Assembly: GCA_032111745.1 (NCBI GenBank)
Contig: JAULUH010000303.1
Location: 1-10,585 of the forward strand
Reading direction: 5' to 3'
Length of the DNA: 10,585 bases
From: JAULUH01 sp032111745
GTDB taxonomy: Bacteria; Chloroflexota; Anaerolineae; JAAEKA01
The notes beneath the pieces are model-generated. The model saw only the letters and a program-made list of their open reading frames with translations, was not told the origin of the DNA and did not search any database. The first letter of the stretch is position 1. The number at the start of each line of letters is the position of its first letter. Both the position numbers and the translations under genes were made by a program. Shown in pieces: positions 1 through 6,437 of the stretch.

Positions 1-2
1 GG

Positions 3-182
3 CTGATGGTGCAGGCCGCCGAGGCCGGGGCCATCATCATGCCCCCGGTGCCGGCCTTCTACAGCCTTCCCCAGAGCGTCGACGACATCGTCGACGGCAC
101 GGTGGGCCGCATGCTGGCCCGGCTGGGTATCGAAAACGAGCTGTACTACCGGTGGTTGGGCACGCGCGACAGAAACAGTTGA
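3..182 (+). CDS. ubiX: UbiX-family flavin prenyltransferase, C-terminal part (5' end outside window)
   Basis: Only the last 59 codons are present, read in frame from base 3 to the TGA at 180-182. The translation runs through AAEAGAIIMPPVPAFYSLPQ, then VDDIVDGTVGRMLARLGI, which is the C-terminal signature of the UbiX/Pad1 family. Known role of the family: it joins dimethylallyl phosphate to reduced FMN to make the prenylated flavin cofactor used by UbiD-type decarboxylases, often in quinone biosynthesis. The MPPVPAFY segment is the conserved loop near the prenyl-phosphate site. The next gene starts 9 bp downstream on the same strand, so they are probably co-transcribed. The partner decarboxylase is not visible here. 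The N-terminal Rossmann-like half cannot be assessed. Confidence 0.9.
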   Translation: MMVQAAEAGAIIMPPVPAFYSLPQSVDDIVDGTVGRMLARLGIENELYYRWLGTRDRNS

Positions 183-191
183 CCGGCACCC

Positions 192-698
192 ATGAACCCT
201 GAGCTGGCGCCGCCGCCACTGGAGGCAAGGATCCGGGCCTTTCTGGCGGCACATAACTCGATGACCCTGGCCACGGTGGGGCCCGATGGGGCGCCGCAGG
301 CCGCGGCGGTGTTCTACGCCGCGGGCGATGATCTGAGCCTCTACTTTCTGTCCAGTCCCCGCAGCCGGCACAGCGAGAACCTGGCGGCCGAGCCGAGAGT
401 CGCGGCCACCGTGCACGCCGACGGCCAGGCCTGGCAGGCCATCCAGGGGCTGCAGATCGAGGGCCGGGCCTTCCTGGTGGACGGGGTGCGCCAGACGGCC
501 CACGCCGCCCGGATCTACGCCGGGCGCTTCGACTTCCTGGCCGGGCTCCTGGACAACACAGACGGCCCCACCATCCTGCGTGGCCCCGTCGCCAGCAGCC
601 GTTTCTACGTGCTGCGCCCGCGCTGGATCCGCCTGATCGACAACACCCTGGGCTTTGGCCACCGCGAGGAGCTCTCCCTCGGAGACCGCGACTCATGA
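192..698 (+). CDS. PPOX-class (pyridoxamine 5'-phosphate oxidase-like) flavin-binding split-barrel protein
   Basis: This 168-residue protein has the N-terminal pattern of the FMN-binding split-barrel family: a short helix, then MTLATVGPDGAPQAAAVFYA (about residues 24-43), then LYFLSSPRSRHSENLAAEPR with the usual helix between strands. It ends with FYVLRPRWIRLIDNTLGFGH, a closing block seen in small PPOX-like proteins. Family members bind FMN, F420 or haem; which one applies here, and the substrate, cannot be told from sequence. The ATG at 192 lies 9 bp after the ubiX stop and has no strong Shine-Dalgarno, suggesting translational coupling. Its TGA overlaps the ATG of the following methyltransferase (ATGA at 695-698). 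Placement next to a flavin-modifying enzyme is suggestive of flavin or quinone chemistry, but that is inference only. Confidence 0.85.
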   Translation: MNPELAPPPLEARIRAFLAAHNSMTLATVGPDGAPQAAAVFYAAGDDLSLYFLSSPRSRHSENLAAEPRVAATVHADGQAWQAIQGLQIEGRAFLVDGVRQTAHAARIYAGRFDFLAGLLDNTDGPTILRGPVASSRFYVLRPRWIRLIDNTLGFGHREELSLGDRDS

Positions 699-1444
699 GC
701 GACGCACCGGCCTTCACGCACGATCACGGCGACCACGCTGCCCTGCGCGGTGTGCCCTCCCTGGTCTGGCGCGCCGGCCAGGAGCGCCGCCTGGGACTGA
801 TTCGCCAGTGGGCCACCGTGGAGGGCGCACAGGTGCTGGTGGATGGCTGCGGTGTCGGCATGTACGTGCGCGGCCTGCAGCAGGCCGGCGGCCGGGTCGC
901 AGGCCTCGACATCGAGTTCGACCACGTGGCGGAGGCCGCCGTGAACGCGCCCGGCGCCGCCCTCTGCCAGGGCGCTGGCGAACACCTGCCCTTTGCGGAC
1001 CGTAGCTTTGACCTGGTCCTCAGCCACGAGGTGATCGAGCACGTGGCGGACGACCGGGCCTATGCGGCCGAGATGGTGCGCGTGCTGCAAGGTCGCGCTG
1101 TAATCTTCTGCCCCAACCGCCTCTATCCCTTCGAGACCCACGGCCACTACTGGCGCGGCCAGTACCACTTCGGCAACTCGCCCCTGGTTAACTACCTGCC
1201 CGATGGGTTGCGCAACCGCCTGGTACCCCATGTACGAGTCTACACCCGGGGTGGCCTGCTGCGCCTGTTCGAGGAACTCCCCGTGCGAATCGTGCTGCAC
1301 ACGGCGATCTATCCCGGCTACGACAACGTGGTCTATCGCCGGCCGGAGTTGGGGCGCTTCCTGCGCCGGGCGACCTACGGCCTCGAGCAGACTCCCCTGC
1401 GCTGGTTCGGCCTCTCCCATTTGTTGGTGCTCGAGCGGCTTTGA
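695..1444 (+). CDS. Class I SAM-dependent methyltransferase, substrate unknown
   Basis: This 249-residue protein carries a Rossmann-type methyltransferase core. Motif I is VLVDGCGVGMYV (about residues 47-58), the end of strand 2 is AGLDIE (69-74), GEHLPF (95-100) is the motif II/III region, and FDLVLSHEVIEHV (105-117) is the post-strand-4 block typical of the Methyltransf_11 group. PNRLYPFETHGHYW (about 140-153) resembles a block found in small-molecule and glycan-modifying methyltransferases, but the substrate is not predictable. The stretch between motif III and strand 5 is short (VLQGRAVIF instead of the usual LKPGG-type turn). The start overlaps the upstream stop by ATGA, which fixes the start and implies translational coupling. 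It is the last gene before a strong terminator. Confidence 0.88.
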   Translation: MSDAPAFTHDHGDHAALRGVPSLVWRAGQERRLGLIRQWATVEGAQVLVDGCGVGMYVRGLQQAGGRVAGLDIEFDHVAEAAVNAPGAALCQGAGEHLPFADRSFDLVLSHEVIEHVADDRAYAAEMVRVLQGRAVIFCPNRLYPFETHGHYWRGQYHFGNSPLVNYLPDGLRNRLVPHVRVYTRGGLLRLFEELPVRIVLHTAIYPGYDNVVYRRPELGRFLRRATYGLEQTPLRWFGLSHLLVLERL

Positions 1445-1453
1445 TGGTAAAAT
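1424..1453 (+). promoter_or_regulatory. Putative sigma-70-type promoter with extended -10
   Basis: TGGTAAAAT at 1445-1453 matches an extended -10 (TGn plus TAAAAT at 1448-1453). A weak -35 candidate TTGGTG lies at 1424-1429 with an 18-bp spacer. The motif overlaps the last codons of the methyltransferase gene and is one of few AT-rich stretches in the region. Transcription from it would start near 1460 and read through the terminator at 1483-1522 before reaching the penicillin-binding protein gene at 1532. Predicted from sequence only. Confidence 0.4.
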
Positions 1454-1482
1454 AGCGTTCTAGCATACGCCGGGCTCCTGCA

Positions 1483-1522
1483 ACACGCCTATGGGATGGC
1501 GATCCCGGGCGTGTCCTTTTTT
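1483..1522 (+). terminator. Intrinsic terminator between methyltransferase and PBP genes
   Basis: The outer stem ACACGCC (1483-1489) pairs with GGCGTGT (1508-1514). An inner stem GGGAT (1493-1497) pairs with ATCCC (1502-1506) around a GGCG loop. The hairpin is followed by CC and six T (1517-1522). This is a textbook Rho-independent terminator for the upstream ubiX-containing operon. It ends only 9 bp before the ATG at 1532, so it also sits in the 5' leader of any transcript begun at the promoter candidate near 1450 and could act as an attenuator. Confidence 0.85.
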
Positions 1523-1531
1523 GGTTGAACT

Positions 1532-4500
1532 ATGAACTACGACCCTGAACATATCCTGATCAAGCGCCGCCGCCGGGACCGTCGCTGGCGCCAGCGGCCA
1601 CGGCCCTTGTTGCGGCTGGCCCAGGTGCTGGCCGTGCTGTTAGCCCTGGTGGGCCTGAGCATCTTCTTCGTCGTCGGCTCTGCCGCCGGCACCGTGGCCG
1701 GAGTCTACGCCTTCTTCGCCCAAGACCTTCCGGATGCCAGCGCCATCGAGACCGAGCAGGTGGAATTCGAGACCGTGCGCATCTTCGACCGCACCGGCCA
1801 GCACCTGCTCTACGAAAGCTTCGACCCGCGTCCCTTCCGTGGGGACCGCACCTACGTCCCCTTGGAGGAGATGTCACGCTGGGCCATCAGCGCCACGGTC
1901 GGCCTGGAGGACCGCAGCTTCTGGGAGAACCCCGGGGTCAACTTCCAGGGCCTGGCCCGGGCCTTCGTGTCCAATGTGCGCGGCGGGCAGGTGCAGGGCG
2001 GCAGCTCCATCACCCAGCAGCTGATCAAGAACATCATCATCGACCCGGAGGAACGGTACCAGCGCAGCTACACCCGCAAGATCAAAGAGGTCATCCTGGC
2101 CATGGAGATCACGCGGCAGTACTCCAAGGAGCAGATCCTGGAGTGGTACCTCAACTACAACTTCTACGGCAGCTTCGCCTACGGCGTCGAGGCCGCCTCC
2201 CGGGTGTACTTCGACAAGCCGGCCAGCGAGCTGACGGTGGAGGAGGCAGCCATGCTGGCCGCCATCCCCCAGTTCCCGGCCCTGAACCCCTTCGACAGCC
2301 CGGAGGACGCCTACCGTCGCCAGCATAAGGCCCTGGACTCTATGGCCGAGGCCGGCTACATCACGGAGGACGAGGCGGACGCCGGTAAGAAGTTCTTCGA
2401 CGATAACGTCCTGGACGACCTCCACGAGGCCGGCCTGATCGCCGACTACGATCGCGACAACGCGGCCGCGGACCAGGCCGCAGCAAACCGGGTGCTGGAT
2501 GCCCTGGTAGAGGTTGGCTGGCTCAGCCAGGAACAGGCCGACGCGGCCAAGGACTACGGCGGCAACCGCTGGATGTTCCTGCGTAAGCGCGTCACCGAGC
2601 GCTTTGAGAACCTCAGCGCACCCCACTTCGCCCTCTACGTGCTGGACGCGCTGCAGCAGCGCTACAACACCACCGACGATCCCTACGCCATCTGGCGCCG
2701 GGGCCTGCAGGTGTACACCACCCTGGACTACGACCTACAGCAGGCCGCCGAGTGCGTGGCCCGCATCCGCATCGCCGCGCTGGAGGGTACACCGCCCGAC
2801 CAATACGTGCCGCCCCAGAGCACCCCGCCCGATGCCTGCGACGCCTTCAAAGATCTGGACATGCAGCCCAACATAGAAGGCATTGACCACAACGCCCACA
2901 ACGCGTCCGTGGTCGCCATCCGCCCGCCCACGGGTGAGATCCTGGCCATGGTGGGCAGCGTGGACTACGACGACGAGGAGATCGACGGCGAGGTCAACAT
3001 GGCCCTGGCCGAGAACCAGCCGGGCTCCAGCTTTAAGCCCTTTACCTACCTGGAGTCCTTCCTGCAGGGTTACACCCCAGCCACCCGCATCATGGACGTG
3101 CGCACGGTCTTCCCCAACCCGCCCGAGCCGCCCTACGTGCCCGAGAACTATGACCGCAAGTATCACGGCCCGCAGCTGGCCCGCTATGCCTTGCAGCGCT
3201 CCTACAACATTCCGGCTGTGTGGCTCATGAACAAGGTAGGGGTCAAGAACGTTATCGACCTGGCCCACAAGCTCGGCATCAACTCCCTGGATAAGGAAAA
3301 CTATGGCCTGAGCCTCACCCTGGGCGGCGGCGATGTGCGCCTGCTGGACATGGTCTTCGCCAACACCGTCTTCGCCAACGGCGGCGTGATGGCCGGCCAG
3401 CCCGTGCCTGAAGACCGCCAGCGGCCGGGCTACCGCACCCTGGACCCGGTCAGCATCCTGCAGGTGCGCGACAAGGACGGGCAGATCGTCTACCAGTATG
3501 ACCAGGCCGAGACCGAGCGCCTGGTCGACCAGCGCCACGTCTACCTGCTCCAGAACATCCAGAGCGACTACAACGCCCGCCTGGCCGCCTATGGGGACTG
3601 GGCCCGGTTCCTGGAGCTGCCCGACCGTAAGATCGCGGCCAAGACCGGCTCCACCAATAACTGGACCGACGGCTGGACCATCGGCTACGCCCCGCAGCTG
3701 GCCGTGGGGGTCTGGGTAGGCAACGCCGACAACGAGGCCATGAAGGAAGTGCCGGGCAGTCGCGGGGCGGCCCCCATCTTCCGCGGGGTGATGGAATATG
3801 CCCTCACCCAGCGCGCAGAGCCCGTGCAGGAGTTCCCACGGCCGGAAGGGATCGTGGAGCGCACCGTGTGCTGGGAATCCGGCCTGCTGCCCACCGACGC
3901 CTGCCCGCGCCAGGTACAGGAGATCTTCATCGAGGGCACCGCGCCCACCCAGTACGACACCGTCTGGCGCGCCTTCGAGATCAACCGCGAGAACGGCAAG
4001 CTGGCTACTGTCTACACCCCGCCCGAGCTGCGGGAGACCAAGGTCTTCCAGATCTACCCGCCCGAAGCCGCTGACTGGGTGCGCGAGCAAGGGCTGCCCC
4101 AACCCCCCACCGAGTACGACGCCACCGTCGGGCCCGGCACGGTAGACCCCGAGGCTGCCATCATCTCGCCAGCCCCCTTCTCCTACGTGAACGGCATCGT
4201 CGAGATCAAGGGCAACGCCCGCCTGGACGGCTTCGCCAACTATCGCGTCGAGTTCGGCCAGGGCGTCAACCCCGGTAGCTGGACTCAGATCGGCCCCATC
4301 CACGGCGAGCAGGTCGCCGAGGGCTCCCTCGAGCTCTGGGACACCGCACCCTTCGACGGCCTGCACAGCCTGCGCGTGGTCGTCACCCGGGGCGACGGCA
4401 GCACCAAGGAGAGCGCGGTGCAGGTCACCGTGGATCACACGCCGCCCGTGGTGGAGATCGCCGACCCTGTGGACGGCCAGAGCTACGTCACCGAGGACGA

Positions 4501-5023
4501 CGAGTGGGTCAGCATCACCGCCAACACCACCGACGACTGGGCCATGGACCGGGTGGACTTCTACCTGGATGGGGACAAGATCGGTACCAGCACCGTAGCC
4601 CCCTTCAGCCGGCGTTGGGACCTCAAGCTGCGGGGCTCAGGCGGGCCGGTGATGACGACCCGCGCGGTGACCCTCGAGGATGGCAGCGTCATCACCGAGA
4701 CCGTGCCCGCCACCGCCTCCAGCCAGCCCGAGATCGGGCCCGACGGCCAGCCCACCGGCCGCGCCTATACCATCTACAGCAACGGCTTCGGCTACCTGAT
4801 CGGCCCCAGCGACACCTACACCGAGACCCACCTGGTCCAGGTCAAGGCCTACGACCGGGCCGGCAACGAGACCGCCAGCGAGCCGGTGCGCATCTTCGTC
4901 GCCCGTAAGGTAGAGAAGGCAGAGGACGACAGCACCAGCATGCTGCCGCCTTCCTCCCTGGCGACCACCGATCGCCAGCGCCAGATCGCGGCCCTGGGCC
5001 CGGTTCGTCGCGAGTCTCCCTGA
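1532..5023 (+). CDS. Class A penicillin-binding protein (PBP1A-type glycosyltransferase/transpeptidase) with C-terminal Ig-like domains
   Basis: This 1163-residue bifunctional peptidoglycan synthase has a short basic cytoplasmic N-terminus (KRRRRDRRWRQR) and one membrane anchor at about residues 26-63. The GT51 domain polymerises lipid II; it shows EDRSF with the catalytic Glu at 126, QGGSSITQQLIKN from 155, and RKIKEVILAMEITRQYSKEQ. The transpeptidase domain cross-links stem peptides; its motifs are SSFK (catalytic Ser499, Lys502), SYN (557-559) and KTGS (704-707). All catalytic motifs are intact. After a CWESGLLPTDAC segment come two Ig-like/beta-sandwich modules at about 874-968 and 970-1120, the second ending KAYDRAGNE. 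The linker after GT51 holds two related helical motifs (267-286 and 321-340). The length is well above the usual 700-900 residues. The ATG has no clear Shine-Dalgarno and lies 9 bp after a terminator. An unusual leader may control expression. Confidence 0.95.
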   Translation: MNYDPEHILIKRRRRDRRWRQRPRPLLRLAQVLAVLLALVGLSIFFVVGSAAGTVAGVYAFFAQDLPDASAIETEQVEFETVRIFDRTGQHLLYESFDPRPFRGDRTYVPLEEMSRWAISATVGLEDRSFWENPGVNFQGLARAFVSNVRGGQVQGGSSITQQLIKNIIIDPEERYQRSYTRKIKEVILAMEITRQYSKEQILEWYLNYNFYGSFAYGVEAASRVYFDKPASELTVEEAAMLAAIPQFPALNPFDSPEDAYRRQHKALDSMAEAGYITEDEADAGKKFFDDNVLDDLHEAGLIADYDRDNAAADQAAANRVLDALVEVGWLSQEQADAAKDYGGNRWMFLRKRVTERFENLSAPHFALYVLDALQQRYNTTDDPYAIWRRGLQVYTTLDYDLQQAAECVARIRIAALEGTPPDQYVPPQSTPPDACDAFKDLDMQPNIEGIDHNAHNASVVAIRPPTGEILAMVGSVDYDDEEIDGEVNMALAENQPGSSFKPFTYLESFLQGYTPATRIMDVRTVFPNPPEPPYVPENYDRKYHGPQLARYALQRSYNIPAVWLMNKVGVKNVIDLAHKLGINSLDKENYGLSLTLGGGDVRLLDMVFANTVFANGGVMAGQPVPEDRQRPGYRTLDPVSILQVRDKDGQIVYQYDQAETERLVDQRHVYLLQNIQSDYNARLAAYGDWARFLELPDRKIAAKTGSTNNWTDGWTIGYAPQLAVGVWVGNADNEAMKEVPGSRGAAPIFRGVMEYALTQRAEPVQEFPRPEGIVERTVCWESGLLPTDACPRQVQEIFIEGTAPTQYDTVWRAFEINRENGKLATVYTPPELRETKVFQIYPPEAADWVREQGLPQPPTEYDATVGPGTVDPEAAIISPAPFSYVNGIVEIKGNARLDGFANYRVEFGQGVNPGSWTQIGPIHGEQVAEGSLELWDTAPFDGLHSLRVVVTRGDGSTKESAVQVTVDHTPPVVEIADPVDGQSYVTEDDEWVSITANTTDDWAMDRVDFYLDGDKIGTSTVAPFSRRWDLKLRGSGGPVMTTRAVTLEDGSVITETVPATASSQPEIGPDGQPTGRAYTIYSNGFGYLIGPSDTYTETHLVQVKAYDRAGNETASEPVRIFVARKVEKAEDDSTSMLPPSSLATTDRQRQIAALGPVRRESP

Positions 5024-5046
5024 GCCCGCGCGGTGGAGATTAGGCC

Positions 5047-6009
5047 ATGACCACCAACCTGCAATCCAAACAGAAATTCGAGCAGGCCCGCCGCAAGGCC
5101 CTGCTCCAGGACCTCCTGGACCTGGTGCGTGGCCGCTCCCCGGAGCTTCTCTCCTTCGAAGACGTGCAGACCGCCCTCAAGACCTGGCAGCAGGTGGAGG
5201 GACGCAAGCCCGAGAGCATTCCCCTGGACAGGATCGTAGGTAGCGTCGGGCGCTACCGGGACTTCACCCGTGAGTTCCTGCCTAAGGAAAGCGTCAGCGC
5301 CGAGCGCTGGCAGGCCGTCGACACCGCCATGCAGGGCATGAGCGGCCTGCCGCCTATCGAAGTGTATCAGGTCGGCGACGTCTACTTCGTGCGCGACGGC
5401 CACCACCGGGTATCGGTGGCCCGGGCCAATGGCCTGCAGGACATCGAGGCCTACGTGACCCGGATCGACACGCCCGTGCCGATCACCGTCGACACCCGCC
5501 CCGAGGACCTGATGCTTAAGGCCGGCTACGCCGAGTTTCTGCGCCGCACCCACCTGGACCAGCTGCGGCCGGACACCGACCTGGAGGTAACCGAGGTCGG
5601 CGGCTATACCGAGCTCCTGCAGCACATCGTCGTCCACCGCCACTACATGGGGCTGGAGCAGCAGCGGGAGATCCCCTGGGACGAGGCCGTGGCCAGCTGG
5701 TACGACCGGGTCTACCTGCCCGTCGCCGTGGCCATCTGGGGCTCCGACATCATGGAGCAGTTCCCCGAGCGCACCGCCGCCGACCTCTACCTGTGGATCT
5801 GCCGCCACCGTGAGGAGGTTGCCCGGTATACGGGCGCAGTCCCCACGCCCGCCGTCGCCGTCACCGACCTGGCAGCCGAGAGCGAGGCCAGCGCCACCAC
5901 CAGGGTCGTCAAATCGGTCAAGCGCGCCCTGGCCAACAAGCCCAAGGCCGACAACCTCTCCGCCGAGGCCGCCAGAACCGAGTCCTCCCCCCCACCCCCC
6001 ACCTCGTAG
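5047..6009 (+). CDS. ParB/sulfiredoxin-fold domain protein of unknown function
   Basis: This 320-residue protein has a central ParB N-terminal/sulfiredoxin-like module: IPLDRIVGSVGRYRDFTREF at 58-77, then LPPIEVYQVGDVYFVRDGHHRVSVARANG at 101-129, where DGHHRVSVA replaces the ParB GERR-type motif. A distinct C-terminal block, WYDRVYLPVAVAIW (218-231) and FPERTAADLYLWICRHRE (239-256), recalls a family of uncharacterised ParB-like/DUF4032-related proteins, to my recollection common in Chloroflexota. No helix-turn-helix typical of true ParB is visible, so a chromosome-segregation role is not supported. Residues 260-320 are low complexity and end in SSPPPPTS. The ATG is preceded by GGTGGAG (about 9 nt away) and lies 23 bp after the PBP stop, so the two are probably co-transcribed. 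The TAG stop lies inside a dispersed repeat, so the tail may have been altered by its insertion. Confidence 0.75.
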   Translation: MTTNLQSKQKFEQARRKALLQDLLDLVRGRSPELLSFEDVQTALKTWQQVEGRKPESIPLDRIVGSVGRYRDFTREFLPKESVSAERWQAVDTAMQGMSGLPPIEVYQVGDVYFVRDGHHRVSVARANGLQDIEAYVTRIDTPVPITVDTRPEDLMLKAGYAEFLRRTHLDQLRPDTDLEVTEVGGYTELLQHIVVHRHYMGLEQQREIPWDEAVASWYDRVYLPVAVAIWGSDIMEQFPERTAADLYLWICRHREEVARYTGAVPTPAVAVTDLAAESEASATTRVVKSVKRALANKPKADNLSAEAARTESSPPPPTS

Positions 6010-6030
6010 GGGCGGGCCTTTGTGGCCGCC
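6006..6030 (+). repeat. GTAGGGGC palindromic repeat, copy 1
   Basis: The repeat reads GTAGGGGC then GGGCC-TTTGT-GGCC-GCC, which folds as an imperfect stem (GGCGGGCC with GGCCGCC, one bulged base). It shares its head with three further copies within 430 bp. Its TAG at 6007-6009 is the stop codon of the ParB-like gene. I regard it as a copy of a dispersed small palindromic (REP/MITE-like) element; that class is inferred. Confidence 0.6.
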
Positions 6031-6079
6031 GTTCCAACTAATGCCTCCCCTCGGCCAGCTATGCCGCATCTATCCCCTC

Positions 6080-6101
6080 GTAGGGTGCGGCCCTCCGTGC
6101 C
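6080..6101 (+). repeat. GTAGGGTGC repeat, copy 2 (degenerate)
   Basis: The head GTAGGGTGCGG is followed by CCCTCCGTGCC. It shares the GTAGGG head and general layout with copies 1 and 3 but lacks a full second arm. It is preceded by CTC, like copy 1, suggesting a slightly longer conserved 5' flank. It is probably a diverged or truncated member of the same repeat group. Confidence 0.45.
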
Positions 6102-6200
6102 TTTCAAGCTCTGCGATCTCCACGCTCCTTTCGAACGACGTCCCGACCCTTGCACCTCAACCGCCCAATCGCCCGTCTCTGCACTCTGGGTGTGCCTTCC

Positions 6201-6252
6201 TTTCCCATTAACCCATTGATTGTTTCAATGGGAAAGCCTTAATCAATGGGAA
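6201..6252. repeat. Overlapping CCCATT/AATGGG inverted repeats
   Basis: The stretch holds two CCCATT arms and two AATGGG arms. TTTCCCATT (6201-6209) is a perfect 9-bp complement of AATGGGAAA (6228-6236). CCCATTGAT (6212-6220) is a perfect 9-bp complement of ATCAATGGG (6242-6250). CCCATTG (6212-6218) can also fold locally on CAATGGG (6226-6232). These pairings are mutually exclusive or crossing. The function is unknown; it could be remnant repeat DNA or a termination/processing structure downstream of the ParB-like gene. Confidence 0.6.
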
Positions 6253-6310
6253 CTCTCCACAACCCGGCCCCCACCCACCAGGGAATTGGCCCCGCCCAAT
6301 GCACCTAACT

Positions 6311-6355
6311 CAAAAGGGCCTCCTCCCGGTTTCGCACCGGCAGCAGGCCCTTTTG
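6311..6355. terminator. Symmetric hairpin, likely bidirectional terminator between convergent operons
   Basis: CAAAAGGGCCT (6311-6321) pairs perfectly over 11 bp with AGGCCCTTTTG (6345-6355). An inner stem CCGGT (6326-6330) / ACCGG (6336-6340) surrounds loop TTCGC. The AAAA/TTTT ends of the stem give a four-U run on either strand. It lies about 80 bp past the rplL stop and about 300 bp past the ParB-like gene stop, the right place to end transcription from both sides. Confidence 0.75.
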
Positions 6356-6372
6356 CTTGAGAACGCCTTCCC

Positions 6373-6395
6373 GTAGGGGCCGGGTCTCCCCACCC
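6373..6395 (+). repeat. GTAGGGGCC repeat, copy 3
   Basis: GTAGGGGCCGGGTCTCCCCACCC shares the GTAGGGGC head with copies 1 and 4. The following GGG-TCTCC-CC portion is an imperfect palindrome. It lies between the bidirectional terminator and the rplL stop, in the opposite orientation to copy 4. I assign it to the same dispersed repeat group by sequence resemblance only. Confidence 0.5.
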
Positions 6396-6414
6396 TTCCG
6401 GTGCGACGACGCCT

Positions 6415-6437
6415 GGGCGAGGAAACCTCGCCCCTAC
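6415..6437 (-). repeat. GTAGGGGC palindromic repeat, copy 4, overlapping the rplL stop
   Basis: On the minus strand the repeat begins GTAGGGGCGAGG and continues TTTCCTCGCCC. GGGCGAGG (6415-6422) and CCTCGCCC (6426-6433) form a perfect 8-bp stem with a 3-base loop. The TAG at 6436-6434 inside the repeat head is the stop codon of rplL. This is the best-preserved palindrome of the four copies. Confidence 0.65.

Larger units (their letters stand above)
6010..6433. other. Gene-free convergent intergenic region rich in repeats and hairpins
   Basis: No credible coding region is seen on either strand. The stretch separates two converging operons. It contains GTAGGG-headed repeats (6006-6030, 6080-6101, 6373-6395 and inverted at 6415-6437), a pyrimidine-rich unstructured stretch at roughly 6100-6200, an AT-rich cluster of inverted repeats (6201-6252) and a strong symmetric hairpin (6311-6355). 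Base composition at 6200-6255 is clearly more AT-rich than the flanks. The open frames crossing it are GC-driven and match no family I recognise. Confidence 0.75.

Noticed and set aside
2735..4438. Long 567-codon open frame antisense to the PBP gene
   Set aside because: It mirrors the PBP codons in a GC-rich gene, shows no recognisable domain, and the sense frame has all PBP catalytic motifs. It is a composition shadow.
4849..6069. 406-codon minus-strand open frame over the ParB-like gene
   Set aside because: It is antisense to a frame with a good Shine-Dalgarno and family motifs. Its translation is Gly/Val/Leu-rich without a domain, as expected for a shadow.
6022..6219. Small plus-strand open frames in the convergent intergenic region
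   Set aside because: They are Pro/Ser/Arg-rich, have no ribosome-binding site, run across repeat copies and match no family I know.
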